NCBI RefSeq assembly: GCF_003351785.1
Contig: NZ_CP031230.1
Location: forward strand, 3,324,501 to 3,388,500
Direction of reading: 5' to 3'
DNA length: 64,000 bases
Source of the DNA: Sporosarcina sp. PTS2304
GTDB lineage: Bacteria > Bacillota > Bacilli > Bacillales_A > Planococcaceae
Shown: positions 45,697-56,575 of the stretch, piece by piece
How positions within the stretch are numbered: position 1 is the stretch's first letter
Layout: every line of letters begins with the position of its first letter
The notes under the pieces: model-generated
What the model saw: only the letters and a program-made list of their open reading frames with translations
What the model was told of the DNA's origin: nothing
Database searches by the model: none
Made by a program: the position numbers and the translations under genes

Positions 45697-46200
45697 TTGA
45701 TCGAAATGATAGCAGCGATTATTACGACAATCGATATACTCATTGTCTACACAGTTCTTAGAATTCGTCGCGGCAGACTAATGATTGTACTGTGGACTAC
45801 CATTTTAAATATGCTATTTCCACTAATCGGTTTTTACATGGGAGAGCTGGCTATTCAGTACTTCGACGGATGGAGTCAACTATTATCGGGTGTCTTGCTC
45901 AGTTTCATTGGTCTACACATTCTATTAGATGATGGAACACGTCCTTCTATGATAAAAATGATTTCCCCGTTCTTTTTAGCGCTACTTGTCAGTATGGATG
46001 CTTTTACGGTAAGTGTTACATTTGGTATGATGCAATTAAATAAATGGTTGTTTATTTTTGTGTCTGGTTTCTTTTCTTTCTTTTTTTCAAGTATCGCATT
46101 AGTATTTTCAGGACGTTTCCGTTTAATCCATGGAAAGTATATTAGGTATGTAACAGGTATTGCTTTCATTGTCATAGGTGTATTGTCCCTTGTGATGTAA
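45697..46200 (+). CDS. mntP: MntP-like manganese efflux pump (YwlD)
   Basis: A 167-residue membrane protein, TTG start 45697 behind GAGGGGG; ATG 45706 is an alternative. About six helices are visible, with a conserved Asp-containing helix (LLVSMDAFTVSVTFGMM) as in MntP. In B. subtilis ywlD holds the same position. No manganese riboswitch is evident in the 70-base gap upstream. Confidence 0.75.
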   Translation: MIEMIAAIITTIDILIVYTVLRIRRGRLMIVLWTTILNMLFPLIGFYMGELAIQYFDGWSQLLSGVLLSFIGLHILLDDGTRPSMIKMISPFFLALLVSMDAFTVSVTFGMMQLNKWLFIFVSGFFSFFFSSIALVFSGRFRLIHGKYIRYVTGIAFIVIGVLSLVM

Positions 46201-46256
46201 AGAAAGATGTATCTTTTCTCTTATAATTCCGTTATTCTGTAAAGTAGGTGAGAAAA

Positions 46257-46703
46257 ATGAATATTTACTTTATTTGTACAGGAAATACGTGTAGAAGTCC
46301 GTTAGCTGAAGCGATCGTAAATCATGCGGACGTTTCAGGTGTTCAAGCGAAGTCTGCCGGAATCCACGCAATGGATGGAATGCCGATTTCAGTAAACTCC
46401 GCACAACTATTGAGAGAAGCCGATATGGCATACAAAAAATTCTCAAATGAATTAAAACGATCGGATATGCAGTGGGCGGACATAATTTTAACTATGACCA
46501 AAAGCCACCGTGATTTTCTGCATGGTGCATTTCCAGAAATGAAAGAAAAAGTGTTTACATTAAAAGAATATCGCGGAACATCGTATAATCTAGACGTTCA
46601 TGATCCGTATGGAGGCGACTTGTCAACATATCGCACGACATTCAATGAGCTGACAGAACTCATTTATCCGATGATCCAGCAGCTTGCGGAGGAGAAGCGA
46701 TGA
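46257..46703 (+). CDS. ywlE: low-molecular-weight phosphatase, YwlE type (protein-arginine phosphatase)
   Basis: A 148-residue protein from ATG 46257. The catalytic loop is [13 protein letters not shown], with Thr next to the active-site region as in arginine phosphatases, and the general-acid Asp lies in DVHDPYGGD. YwlE removes phosphate from arginine residues placed by McsB. The stop overlaps the next start. Confidence 0.85.
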   Translation: MNIYFICTGNTCRSPLAEAIVNHADVSGVQAKSAGIHAMDGMPISVNSAQLLREADMAYKKFSNELKRSDMQWADIILTMTKSHRDFLHGAFPEMKEKVFTLKEYRGTSYNLDVHDPYGGDLSTYRTTFNELTELIYPMIQQLAEEKR

Positions 46704-47995
46704 CAGAAAGAAAGAAGAAAGTAGGTTTGCGTAAGAAACTTGTTTTATTTGTCGTGATTTTAGCAGTCATCACCTATACGACTAGCGCAATCTTCATTAA
46801 TTGGGTGCAACCTACGTTCTTCCCAGACGTTCGACCATTTGTTTTTGAGTTAATTACGTATGCGATGGGTGTCATGTGGTCAGGAATTCTAGCAGCCTTA
46901 TTTAGTGTTATCTTAACTAAACCGTTACAGCGTTTGGAAACGGCTGCGATGAAAGTGGCGGATGGTAAGATCGGATCGGACATACAATTACCGAATTCCT
47001 CCGATGAAATCCATTCGGTATCTCAGGCTTTCCAACAAGTAGTTATTAATTTGCGCAGTATCATCGAACAAATTGAAGCGAACTTTCAAGCGACGGTGGA
47101 GTGTGTAGACTCATTGACGAAAGAAACGGCAGCAGCTTCCGGACAGTCTGACGCAATTGCGCGTACGATCGAAGAAATTTCGAGCGGAGCGGAAACTACT
47201 TCTAACGCAATTAAAAAAACGGCTCAGGCGATTGAGGACGTCCGACAATTAGCGACTGAAGTAAATAGTCGGGCAGGCCAGTCTTCTGAACAATCTAAAG
47301 CGATGTTACGTGAATTACACATAACGACTGAAGTTTTTCAATCTGTATTAGCAGGCATCCATCAAATGACAGCCCAAAGCGAACAAGCATTGGATACGAT
47401 ACAGGAATTAGATGAGAATGCACATAAAATCGGTGAAATCGTCGAACTGGTAGGGAGCATTGCAGGGCAGACGAATCTCCTTGCACTCAATGCCTCGATC
47501 GAAGCTGCCCGTGCAGGCGAACATGGAAAAGGATTTGCGGTAGTGGCGGAAGAAGTGCGTAATCTAGCAGACGAAAGTGCCAATGCGGTGCAAATGATTT
47601 CTTCTCTCGTCAAAAGCATTCAAGAAAATGTGGAAAAAGTCGTCTCCGAAATGAAGCATCAAGTGCAAACAGCATCGGCTGAAGCAAAGCGGGCGACTGA
47701 AACAAATGCGAATGTGGAATCCATGACCGTCATCATTCATGCGGTCGTTGAATCTGTAGAAGAAATTACTCAAATCGTCAGCCGACAACTGCAAACGATC
47801 GAACATACTGCGGTACAGTCCATAGAAGTCGCAACCATCGCAGAACAAACATCAGCAGGCGCCGAAGAAGTACAAGCCGCCACCGAAGAACAAGTAGCTT
47901 CGATAGAGCAGACGAACGAAAAAGCTCTTGAACTTCAAGCGCAGTCCGAGCAGTTATACAAAGTCATCCGAAGATTTGACCGGTCTGCTGATTGA
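46700..47995 (+). CDS. methyl-accepting chemotaxis protein
   Basis: A 431-residue protein. Two membrane helices (about 13-33 and 48-70) are separated by only a short loop ([13 protein letters not shown]), so there is no sizeable sensor domain. A HAMP segment ([19 protein letters not shown]) and a long signalling coiled coil follow, with the CheA/CheW-binding hairpin tip ([20 protein letters not shown] and [20 protein letters not shown]). It overlaps ywlE by 4 bp. B. subtilis has no such gene here, so it is an insertion relative to that order. Confidence 0.9.
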   Translation: MTERKKKVGLRKKLVLFVVILAVITYTTSAIFINWVQPTFFPDVRPFVFELITYAMGVMWSGILAALFSVILTKPLQRLETAAMKVADGKIGSDIQLPNSSDEIHSVSQAFQQVVINLRSIIEQIEANFQATVECVDSLTKETAAASGQSDAIARTIEEISSGAETTSNAIKKTAQAIEDVRQLATEVNSRAGQSSEQSKAMLRELHITTEVFQSVLAGIHQMTAQSEQALDTIQELDENAHKIGEIVELVGSIAGQTNLLALNASIEAARAGEHGKGFAVVAEEVRNLADESANAVQMISSLVKSIQENVEKVVSEMKHQVQTASAEAKRATETNANVESMTVIIHAVVESVEEITQIVSRQLQTIEHTAVQSIEVATIAEQTSAGAEEVQAATEEQVASIEQTNEKALELQAQSEQLYKVIRRFDRSAD

Positions 47996-47999
47996 ATAC

Positions 48000-48029
48000 A
48001 AAAATCCCCGCTGATTAAGTGGGGATTTT
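48000..48029 (+). terminator. terminator after the chemotaxis gene
   Basis: AAAATCCCC (48001-48009) pairs with GGGGATTTT (48021-48029), with a short A/T loop. Confidence 0.75.
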
Positions 48030-48034
48030 GTGTT

Positions 48035-48650
48035 GGGCTAGTGCAGGACTACCTAGTGTCGTTTCTGATGTTGAAGGTGATCGGTTCACTGTAGTCACTG
48101 CGACGCTGGCGGATGGCTCTCGCGATGAGCCAGAAAAGAAGATCGCTTTTCCGTCTCGTCGCTCCGCTCCGCCTACCGCTTGTGAGGCGCCTTCGTTTAG
48201 TGAGGGCAGGTACAAATCGTAGTTCACTGTAGTTTGTGAAAGATTTGGGCTAATGTAAGACTACCTAGTGTCGTTCCTGAATTTTGAAGGTGATCGGTTC
48301 ATTGAATTCACTGCGGCGCTGGCGGATGGCTCCCGCGATGAGCCAGAAAAGAAGATCGCTTTTCCGTCTCATCGCTCCGCCTACCGCTTGTGAGGCGCCT
48401 TCGTTTAGTGAGGATAGTTACTAAATTGTAGTTCACTGTAGTTTGTGAAAGATTTGGGCTAGTGTAAGACTACCTAGTGTCGTTCCTGAATTTTGAAGGT
48501 GATCGGTTCATTGTAGTCACTGCGGCGCTGGCGGATGGCTCCCGCGATGAGCCAGAAAAGAAGATCGCTTTTCCGTCTCGTCGCTCCGCCTACCGCTTGT
48601 GAGGCGCCTTCGTTTAGTGAGGATAGTTACTAAATTGTAGTTCACTGTAG
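48035..48650. repeat. three tandem copies of a ~210-bp repeat
   Basis: Copies start at 48035, 48247 and 48456. Each begins with GGGCTAGTG or GGGCTAATG and runs through CTACCTAGTGTCGT, GGTGATCGGTTCA, a small hairpin (TGGCTC pairing with GAGCCA around 48120), AAGAAGATCGCTTTTCCGTC and CGTTTAGTGAGG. There are no convincing genes. Copies 2 and 3 are nearly identical; copy 1 has some extra bases (CGCTCCGCTCCGCC). Confidence 0.92.
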
Positions 48651-48692
48651 TCGATAACTATCTTTTTACTTAATATGGTCACCACACTTTAT

Positions 48693-49080
48693 AACCTGTC
48701 CGTACTAGCGAAGAAGCAACTGCGGGGTCAGCCGAAGCTATGAGACAACTAGCAGTGTTTTCCTGCTAGCTGGCTCATAGCGAAAGGCAATCCCCCACGC
48801 GCCGAAGCGGCTACTGAAAGCAGAACCCTCACTAAATCTAGAACCGAAAAAAGTGTCGCGTCACGTTCCAACTCCAACTGCTTTAACAAAGTAAAGAAAC
48901 TATCACAATTAACCTGTCCGTACTAGCGAAGAAGCAACTGCGGGGTCAGCCGAAGCTATGAGACAACTAGCAGCTAAGCTAGCTGGCTCATAGCGAAAGG
49001 CAATCCCCCACGCGCCGAAGCGGCTACTGAAAGCAGAACCCTCACTAAATCTAGAACCCGAAACAAAATCGTGTCACGTT
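48693..49080. repeat. two tandem copies of a ~218-bp hairpin repeat
   Basis: Copies start at 48693 and 48911 with AACCTGTCCGTACTAGCGAA. Each holds a long stem-loop in which GCTATGAG and CTAGCAG pair with CTGCTAG and CTCATAGC, then GGCAATCCCCCACGCGCC. The word ATGAGCCAG and a TTAGTGAGG-like edge also appear, inverted, in the copies at 48035-48650, so the two sets may be related. From here to 49294 nothing else is seen. Confidence 0.9.
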
Positions 49081-49294
49081 CAAACACAAACTCCCTTCAC
49101 TAACTAAGAAACCACCTAAAAAGCATACAGAAAGACGGACGTTAGACAAGCGTTATCTATATAACATTCGTCTTTGTGACAAATCTACATACTAAAAAAA
49201 TCAAAAAATCAAAAACAAAGCAGTAAAACCGATGATTTTTTTATCGAATGGTGGTAGAATAGGCGATAAGTAAAAATAGAAAAGAGGGTGCGCA

Positions 49295-49732
49295 GTGAAA
49301 GTTGCAATTTCTTCAGACCACGGAGGCAATAATCTCCGCAAAGAAATTACCAATCTATTGAAAGAACTCGACATAGAATACGTAGACTATGGCCCCGATT
49401 CAGACGCCTCTGTAGACTATCCTGACTACGCGTTGCCAGTAGCTAGTGACGTCGCAGAAGGAAAAGTAGAACGCGGCATTTTAATTTGCGGGACTGGCAT
49501 TGGCATGTCAATTGCCGCCAACAAAGTAAAAGGAATTCGCTGTGCACTCGTACATGACGTATTCAGTGCAAAAGCTACACGCGAACATAACAACTCAAAC
49601 ATCATCGCAATGGGTGAACGTGTCATCGGTGCGGGACTTGCACGCGAAATCGTCAGTACATGGTTAGCAACTGACTTTGAAGGCGGCCGTCATGAACGTC
49701 GTATCGAAAAAATGATGGACTTGGAAAAGTAA
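49295..49732 (+). CDS. rpiB: ribose-5-phosphate isomerase B
   Basis: A 145-residue RpiB/LacAB-type isomerase, GTG start behind AGAGGGTG. Typical parts are the N-terminal SSDHGGNNLRKEI, the active-site loop ICGTGIGMSIAANKV and the His-containing AREHNNSNIIAMGER. It interconverts ribose-5-phosphate and ribulose-5-phosphate. ywlF of B. subtilis is the counterpart. Confidence 0.93.
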   Translation: MKVAISSDHGGNNLRKEITNLLKELDIEYVDYGPDSDASVDYPDYALPVASDVAEGKVERGILICGTGIGMSIAANKVKGIRCALVHDVFSAKATREHNNSNIIAMGERVIGAGLAREIVSTWLATDFEGGRHERRIEKMMDLEK

Positions 49733-49753
49733 TACAGAAAGGTTGTGCAACCA

Positions 49754-50299
49754 GTGGACGCTATAGCATTATGGAAACTGCAACTTGAACAAGCACTAAC
49801 TGAATTTGCGCAGCAAGCACCACCTGCAAAAGGAACGATCTTTATCGTAGGTTGCTCCACTTCAGAAGTAGCGGGTGCGCGTATCGGTACGAGTGGGGCG
49901 CTTGAAATTGGTGAAGCTTTATTCGGACCACTTCAGAAATTTGCAGAACAACATGACATCCACCTCGCATTTCAAGGGTGTGAACATATTAACCGCGCCG
50001 TGACACTCGAACGGCAAACGGCTGAGAAATTTCAATTAGAGCCTGTTTCCGTCGTTCCTGTTTTTAAAGCGGGGGGGTCCATGTCCACTTACGCTTACAA
50101 TCAATTCAAAGATCCTGTCGTGGTGGAAGCAGTTCGTGCCAATGCAGGAATTGATATTGGGCAAACGTTAATCGGTATGCAGATGAAGCCAGTCGTAGTA
50201 CCTATTCGAACTTCTATCAAACAAGTCGGTGAAGCAATTATTACACTAGCGACTACTCGTCCTAAATTGATTGGCGGAAGTCGTGCGCACTACGAATAA
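49754..50299 (+). CDS. DUF436 family protein (YwlG-like)
   Basis: A 181-residue protein of the TIGR01440 family. I prefer GTG 49754 because GTG 49745 lies only two bases after AGAAAGG. Conserved stretches are FIVGCSTSEVAGARIGTSG, AFQGCEHINRA and a C-terminal ARPK-like TTRPKLIGGSRA. The function is unknown. It sits between rpiB and glyA, as in B. subtilis. Confidence 0.85.
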   Translation: MDAIALWKLQLEQALTEFAQQAPPAKGTIFIVGCSTSEVAGARIGTSGALEIGEALFGPLQKFAEQHDIHLAFQGCEHINRAVTLERQTAEKFQLEPVSVVPVFKAGGSMSTYAYNQFKDPVVVEAVRANAGIDIGQTLIGMQMKPVVVPIRTSIKQVGEAIITLATTRPKLIGGSRAHYE

Positions 50300-50356
50300 A
50301 ATAGGTATAATACAATAAAACATAAATATTACTAGAAAAAAAGGGGATATTATCTA

Positions 50357-51610
50357 ATGGACTTAAGTAACGTAAAGCGCGATGACTCAGCTGTATTTGA
50401 AGCAATTATGGCAGAAAAAGGTCGTCAAAACTCAAACATCGAACTAATTGCATCGGAAAACTTTGTAACGGAAGCGGTAATGGAAGCACAAGGATCATAC
50501 CTTACAAATAAATACGCTGAAGGTTACCCAGGACGTCGTTACTACGGTGGATGCGAACATGTCGATGTAGTAGAAGATCTTGCGCGCGATCGTGTAAAAG
50601 AACTATTCGGTGCAGCATACGCAAACGTTCAACCGCATTCAGGTGCACAAGCGAATATGGCAGTTTATTTCACTGCACTGGAACCGGGCGACACGGTCCT
50701 TGGTATGAACCTATCCCACGGTGGTCACTTGACACACGGTTCACCAGTAAACTTCTCCGGCATTCTATATAACTTTGTGGAATACGGTGTGACAAAAGAC
50801 GAAGAAGTGATCGATTACGAAGATGTTCGTCAAAAAGCATTAGAGCATAAGCCTAAAATGATCGTAGCTGGGGCGAGTGCATACCCACGTGAAATCGACT
50901 TCGCTAAATTCCGTGAAATCGCGGATGAAGTAGGAGCATACTTAATGGTAGATATGGCGCACATCGCAGGTTTTGTTGCTTCAGGCGAGCACCCGAACCC
51001 AGTACCACACGCACATTTCATTACATCTACAACACATAAAACATTACGTGGTCCACGCGGTGGTTTGATTTTATTAAATGAAGAGACAGCTGAAGAATTC
51101 GGTCGCAAAATCGATAAAACAGTATTCCCGGGTGTGCAAGGTGGTCCGTTGATGCACGTGATCGCTGCTAAAGCAGTAGCATTCAAAGAAGCATTGCAAC
51201 CGGAATTTAAAGAATACGCTCAACAAGTGAAGAAAAATGCAAGAGCTCTAGCACAAAAGTTAAATGAAGAAGGAATTGAAGTAGTTTCAGGTGGTACGGA
51301 TAACCATATCGTACTAGTGAAATTGAAGTCATTGAACCTAACTGGAAAAGTAGCAGAGCACGTACTAGACGAAATCGGTATTACAGTAAACAAAAACACA
51401 GTACCGTTCGACACAGAAGGACCATTCGTCACTTCAGGTATTCGTATCGGTACACCAGCTGTTACGACACGTGGATTCAAAGAAGAGGATATGGTGGAAG
51501 TCGGCCGTATTATCGCAAATCTATTGAAAAATCACGAAGACGAAACGGCTAAAGCAGAAGCGCGCAAAGCAGTTACTGCTCTTACAGATCAACATCCACT
51601 ATACGCATAA
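50357..51610 (+). CDS. glyA: serine hydroxymethyltransferase
   Basis: A 417-residue PLP enzyme that converts serine and tetrahydrofolate to glycine and methylene-tetrahydrofolate. The PLP-binding Lys lies in [14 protein letters not shown], and [14 protein letters not shown], the active-site [15 protein letters not shown] and [10 protein letters not shown] are typical. Codon use is biased like that of highly expressed genes. Confidence 0.96.
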   Translation: MDLSNVKRDDSAVFEAIMAEKGRQNSNIELIASENFVTEAVMEAQGSYLTNKYAEGYPGRRYYGGCEHVDVVEDLARDRVKELFGAAYANVQPHSGAQANMAVYFTALEPGDTVLGMNLSHGGHLTHGSPVNFSGILYNFVEYGVTKDEEVIDYEDVRQKALEHKPKMIVAGASAYPREIDFAKFREIADEVGAYLMVDMAHIAGFVASGEHPNPVPHAHFITSTTHKTLRGPRGGLILLNEETAEEFGRKIDKTVFPGVQGGPLMHVIAAKAVAFKEALQPEFKEYAQQVKKNARALAQKLNEEGIEVVSGGTDNHIVLVKLKSLNLTGKVAEHVLDEIGITVNKNTVPFDTEGPFVTSGIRIGTPAVTTRGFKEEDMVEVGRIIANLLKNHEDETAKAEARKAVTALTDQHPLYA

Positions 51611-51615
51611 AAATA

Positions 51616-51648
51616 AAACACCTGACAACATGTCGGGTGTTTTTTTTT
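51616..51648 (+). terminator. glyA terminator
   Basis: AACACCTGAC pairs with GTCGGGTGTT (one G-T pair), followed by eight T. Confidence 0.85.
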
Positions 51649-51649
51649 G

Positions 51650-52420
51650 TCGGGAAATCAGTTGGTGTTCGTCCAGAAGTTAGAGTGGGGTAAGTGACTC
51701 TTCTATCTTAGTGCAGAAAAAATAGTGTACGTGTTAGGATTCTCCCTCCAGAACCGGACGCTTTCCTGAGGGTGCGCGGCGGACTCGCCAGAAGTGCATT
51801 GGCGATTACGCCTGTCGCACTGATCCTCCAGGAGTCGCCGGTTCTTCCGGGAGAATCCTTGACTTTGTGTCGGGAAGCCAGTTCGTGTTTGTCCAGAAAT
51901 AGAGTATGGTAAGCTCTACTTCCTCAACAGTGTGGGTGAAGCTTTGGATTGCCAGATTGAATACATATAGAGTCATTGCTTTTTCCACGCAGTTCATCGA
52001 AACAGTTATAGTAGCTAGCCACACTTCACCGCTTTTTAACTTCAAAAACGGTAGCATTGTATCAGACAAGTCTACTTACTTGGTCTTTCATCCCCTACAA
52101 AGAGTGATCAACCTGTCTTGCCTACACAAAGTATGGCTGGAGCTGGAAGGCGATCGACTCCGGGAGGATCAGGACGACAGGTGTAACTCGCAGCGCACTT
52201 TTGCGAGGTCCACCGCGTCCCCTCCGGAAAGCGTATCGTCTGGAAGCGCAAGCCGCAAGACTCTTCAATTCAGCCTTGCCCCATCTAATAAACAAACATA
52301 AAGTACCTGACAAGCCCACGTAGTCTTCACCCCCTACAAAGAACTATTTAACTGTCTTGTATACACAAAGTACGGTCTGGAAGCGCAAGCCGCAAGACAT
52401 TCCAAGTCAGCCTCATTCCA
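51650..52420. repeat. cluster of dispersed palindromic repeats (inverted copies)
   Basis: The 850-base gap between glyA and upp holds the element seen at 34105 and 54410 in reverse orientation. One end is at 51680-51780 (GTTAGGATTCTCCCTCCAGA, CCGGACGCTTTCC), the other at about 52200-52290 (CCTCCGGAAAGCGTATCGTC, TGGAAGCGCAAGCCGCAAGA). A shorter piece lies at 52378-52412. TGTCGGGAAA and TCCAGAA words at 51648 and 51867 form an internal direct repeat. No gene is supported. Confidence 0.85.
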
Positions 52421-52464
52421 TCCAATCACCATAGTCACTTCGCGTATGACTATCGCTGAATATC

Positions 52465-52473
52465 TGTTATAAT
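52465..52473 (+). promoter_or_regulatory. upp promoter (extended -10)
   Basis: TGTTATAAT is a perfect extended -10 (TGnTATAAT). The -35 region is poor, which extended -10 promoters tolerate. upp starts 31 bases downstream. Confidence 0.65.
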
Positions 52474-52504
52474 GTACAAGATATTCCGAAAAGGAGCGAT
52501 ACGA

Positions 52505-53134
52505 ATGGGAAAAGTACATGTATTTGATCATCCATTAATCCAGCACAAACTGACATTTATACGTAAAGCCGATACAGGAACGAAAGAATTTCGCGAACTC
52601 GTAAACGAACTAGCGACACTAATGGCTTTCGAAATCACACGCGATCTTCCAACACAAGAAATTACGATCCAGACACCAGTCTGCGAAGCGAAATCCCGTA
52701 TCTTAGCCGGAAAAAAACTAGGAATTGTTCCTATCCTGCGTGCAGGAATCGGTATGGTGGATGGCATTATCGATTTAATCCCGGCAGCAAAAGTAGGACA
52801 TGTCGGATTATTCCGCGACCCCGAAACATTACAACCTGTCGAATATTTCGTGAAGCTACCTTCTGACGTATCCGAACGTGAATTCATCGTAGTAGATCCG
52901 ATGCTTGCGACAGGCGGTACAGCGGTTGAAGCGATCAACTCCATGAAAAAGCGTGGAGCTGTTAACATTAAGTTTATGTGCCTAGTCGCTGCACCGGAAG
53001 GCGTAAAAGTCCTAACGGAAGCACATCCTGATGTAGACGTCTACATTGCAGCGCTTGACGAGAAATTGGACGAACACGGCTATATCGTGCCTGGACTTGG
53101 AGATGCGGGCGACCGTTTATTTGGCACGAAGTAA
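52505..53134 (+). CDS. upp: uracil phosphoribosyltransferase
   Basis: A 209-residue enzyme from ATG 52505 behind AAAAGGAGCG. Motifs: [18 protein letters not shown], the PRPP loop [15 protein letters not shown] and the uracil-binding [17 protein letters not shown] at the C-terminus. It salvages uracil to UMP. Confidence 0.96.
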   Translation: MGKVHVFDHPLIQHKLTFIRKADTGTKEFRELVNELATLMAFEITRDLPTQEITIQTPVCEAKSRILAGKKLGIVPILRAGIGMVDGIIDLIPAAKVGHVGLFRDPETLQPVEYFVKLPSDVSEREFIVVDPMLATGGTAVEAINSMKKRGAVNIKFMCLVAAPEGVKVLTEAHPDVDVYIAALDEKLDEHGYIVPGLGDAGDRLFGTK

Positions 53135-53148
53135 TGGAGGGAAAATCA

Positions 53149-54267
53149 TTGACTAAGAAATGGAAAGTGATGACGATTTTCGGTACAAGACCGGAAGCGA
53201 TAAAAATGGCTCCGCTCGTACTGGAACTGGAAAAACATCCTGATCAAATCGAGTCAATCGTCACCGTCACTGCGCAACATCGTGAAATGCTCGATCAAGT
53301 GTTGGAAACATTCAACATCACACCAGATTATGACTTAAATATTATGAAAAACCGTCAAACATTGATCGATGTAGCAACACGGGGCCTTGAAGGATTGGAT
53401 AAGATTATGAAAGAATCAAAACCCGACATCGTGCTCGTGCATGGCGATACAGCAACGACGTTTATCGGAAGTTTAGCAGCATTTTACAATCAGATCGCGG
53501 TAGGTCATGTGGAAGCGGGGCTGCGGACGTGGAATAAATATTCCCCATACCCTGAAGAGATGAACCGGCAACTAACAGGCGTCATCGCGGATCTTCATTT
53601 TTCACCGACGGAAAAATCGGCACAGAATTTATTAAATGAAGGAAAAAATGCAGAACGAATCTTCGTGACGGGAAATACTGCAATCGATGCGTTGCAGACG
53701 ACAGTAGATCCGACATATCATCACCCAATGTTTGATCAGCTCGGTGAAGATCGCTTAATTTTACTGACTGCTCATCGACGTGAAAATCTTGGCGAGCCGA
53801 TGCGTAATATGTTCCGTGCGATTAACCGATTACTCGATAAATATGAAGATATTCAAGTCATTTATCCTGTTCATATGAATCCTGCGGTGCGTGAAGTGGC
53901 GGATGAATTGCTTGGGGACAATGAACGTGTACATTTAATCGAACCTCTAGAAGTATTAGATTTTCATAACTTCGCAGCGCGTTCGCATATTATTCTTACA
54001 GATTCTGGCGGCATTCAAGAGGAAGCTCCGTCTCTTGGAAAACCGGTGATCGTACTAAGAGATACGACAGAACGCCCTGAAGGTATCGAATCAGGAACAT
54101 TACGGTTGGCAGGAACGGAAGAAGAAACGATCTTCCGTCTAACTGACACGTTATTATCCGATCCTGCTGAATACGAAAAAATGTCCAAAGCGCATAATCC
54201 CTATGGTGACGGACATGCCTCAGAACGCATTGTAGAGTCGCTACTAAAACACTTGCCTTTACTGTAA
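53149..54267 (+). CDS. wecB: UDP-N-acetylglucosamine 2-epimerase (non-hydrolysing)
   Basis: A 372-residue enzyme. I chose TTG 53149 because GGAGG (53137-53141) is correctly spaced to it; an in-frame ATG at 53134 overlaps the upp stop. Motifs: TIFGTRPEAIKMAPLVLEL, VHGDTATTFIGSLAAF, VEAGLRTWNKYSPYPEEMNR and LTDSGGIQEEAPSLGKP. It forms UDP-ManNAc for wall teichoic acid linkage or capsule. In B. subtilis mnaA follows upp in the same way. Confidence 0.93.
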   Translation: MTKKWKVMTIFGTRPEAIKMAPLVLELEKHPDQIESIVTVTAQHREMLDQVLETFNITPDYDLNIMKNRQTLIDVATRGLEGLDKIMKESKPDIVLVHGDTATTFIGSLAAFYNQIAVGHVEAGLRTWNKYSPYPEEMNRQLTGVIADLHFSPTEKSAQNLLNEGKNAERIFVTGNTAIDALQTTVDPTYHHPMFDQLGEDRLILLTAHRRENLGEPMRNMFRAINRLLDKYEDIQVIYPVHMNPAVREVADELLGDNERVHLIEPLEVLDFHNFAARSHIILTDSGGIQEEAPSLGKPVIVLRDTTERPEGIESGTLRLAGTEEETIFRLTDTLLSDPAEYEKMSKAHNPYGDGHASERIVESLLKHLPLL

Positions 54268-54271
54268 CTAA

Positions 54272-54309
54272 AAAAACAGCAAATGACTTCATCGTCGTTT
54301 GCTGTTTTT
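54272..54309 (+). terminator. wecB terminator
   Basis: AAACAGCAAATGAC pairs with GTCGTTTGCTGTTT, followed by further T. Confidence 0.85.
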
Positions 54310-54409
54310 GGGTTCTATATAATAGAAAGAAACTATACTCTTTTACGCATGCCAATTATATGTGTATAAATCATTCATTTAAAAGCAAGTTAGACGATAG
54401 AAATAAGCG

Positions 54410-54600
54410 AACGACTTTGGATGGAGTGAGGCTGCCTTGGAATATCTTGTGGCTTGCGCTTCCAGACGATACACTTTCCAGAGGGGACGGCCGCGTCCCC
54501 TCTGGAAAGCGTCCGGTTTCTCTCGGGAGAATCCTAACACGTACACTACTTTGCTACACCACATTGGAGAAGTCACTTATCCTACTCCTATTTTTATAAA
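54410..54600. repeat. dispersed palindromic repeat (copy with perfect stem)
   Basis: Same orientation and word order as the copy at 34105. Its core stem is perfect: CTTTCCAGAGGGGACG (54474-54489) pairs with CGTCCCCTCTGGAAAG (54494-54509) around GCCG. GGGAGAATCCTAACACGTAC and TTGGAGAAGTCACTTATCCT follow. The remaining bases to 54690 show nothing. Confidence 0.88.
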
Positions 54601-54694
54601 AAAGTATCAAATAAACTGTGAAAAACACGTTAAAAACAAATATGTCGAACCTTTGACAAAGAGAACGCATTGTGAATTAATTCACTAGAATCAA

Positions 54695-54723
54695 TTGACA
54701 TAAAAAACACCCTATTGTATGCT
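54695..54723 (+). promoter_or_regulatory. probable atp operon promoter
   Basis: TTGACA (54695-54700), 17 bp, TATGCT (54718-54723). The leader to atpI is about 300 bases. No convincing gene is seen in it; frames opening at 54719 and 54923 lack ribosome binding sites. Confidence 0.65.
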
Positions 54724-55030
54724 AACAAAGGGTAAGATTGATAAGGAACTCATACATATCTATATAACAGAAATGATGTTTTTCGAGGTTTCTAATCTTC
54801 ACGCCATGAACGTCTGCTCACCATTTTATCAGTGTCGCACTAAACAACGCTACCTGGTGAACAACTCGACGTTTCACTTACAATTTCCAGATTTCTATGC
54901 AAGAAATCTATTTTGTTGAAACATGATCAAAACGCCAATGTCTGAATCTGTTCGACAAACATCGAGAGAACTACTGAACACTTCACCACGATCACTCAAA
55001 TCCAAATACGAAATAGGAGAATCACAGACA

Positions 55031-55399
55031 ATGCAAAGTATGGCAGAAATTTTTAGTCGGCAAAAGAAGAGCTTCTTTTTTTTGCTCGCATTGTTTGCGC
55101 TCGGTTGGCTAGTACTGGACTACCGGACAATCTTCGCTGGACTTATTTTAGGCTCAGTTTTCGGAATGTATAACTTTTGGATTTTAGTTCGCCGAATGGA
55201 AAGGTTTGACCGTTCCATTGTGGAAGAAAAGCGTGCGAAGTCATTAGGTATGGGCTTGCGTTTTGCATCGGGTGTAGCGGCAGCCGCCATTGCACTAGCA
55301 CTGCCGGAAGAGTTTGATCTGATCAGTACGGTGATCGGTTTAATGATCCCGTATCTACTATTGTTTACTGGTCATCTGCTGTTCCATTTGAAGCATTGA
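55031..55399 (+). CDS. atpI: ATP synthase protein I
   Basis: A 122-residue membrane protein, start ATG 55031 after AATAGGAGA; the frame is open upstream to 54923 without a ribosome binding site. Four helices are seen (SFFFLLALFALGWLVL, FAGLILGSVFGMYNFWILV, ASGVAAAAIALALP, VIGLMIPYLLLFTGHLLF). AtpI is a non-essential factor that assists assembly of the c-ring and is usually the first gene of the operon. Confidence 0.85.
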   Translation: MQSMAEIFSRQKKSFFFLLALFALGWLVLDYRTIFAGLILGSVFGMYNFWILVRRMERFDRSIVEEKRAKSLGMGLRFASGVAAAAIALALPEEFDLISTVIGLMIPYLLLFTGHLLFHLKH

Positions 55400-55410
55400 C
55401 ACTTTACTAG

Positions 55411-56428
<1,018 letters not shown>

Positions 56429-56440
56429 TTTTTGCAACAT

Positions 56441-56472
56441 ATGGCGAAGTACGTATTATAGGTCTTCGCCAT
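56441..56472 (+). promoter_or_regulatory. perfect hairpin between atpE and atpF
   Basis: ATGGCGAAG (56441-56449) pairs with CTTCGCCAT (56464-56472). There is no T-run of terminator length. It could protect the 3' end of atpE-containing message, matching the high c-subunit demand. Confidence 0.6.
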
Positions 56473-56575
56473 TGCTTTATGTCAATAAACATATGAATGA
56501 TTTAACTAAACATAGAATGCCAATTTGGCGTAAGAAACGTAAGAGTCATGAGCTCTTGAAGGGAGTGAAACAATC

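Noticed and set aside
51906..52301. 131-codon frame between glyA and upp
   Set aside because: It lies across inverted copies of the dispersed repeat and has no ribosome binding site or recognisable domain.
54359..54922. Short open frames upstream of atpI
   Set aside because: They coincide with the dispersed repeat or the atp leader and lack ribosome binding sites.
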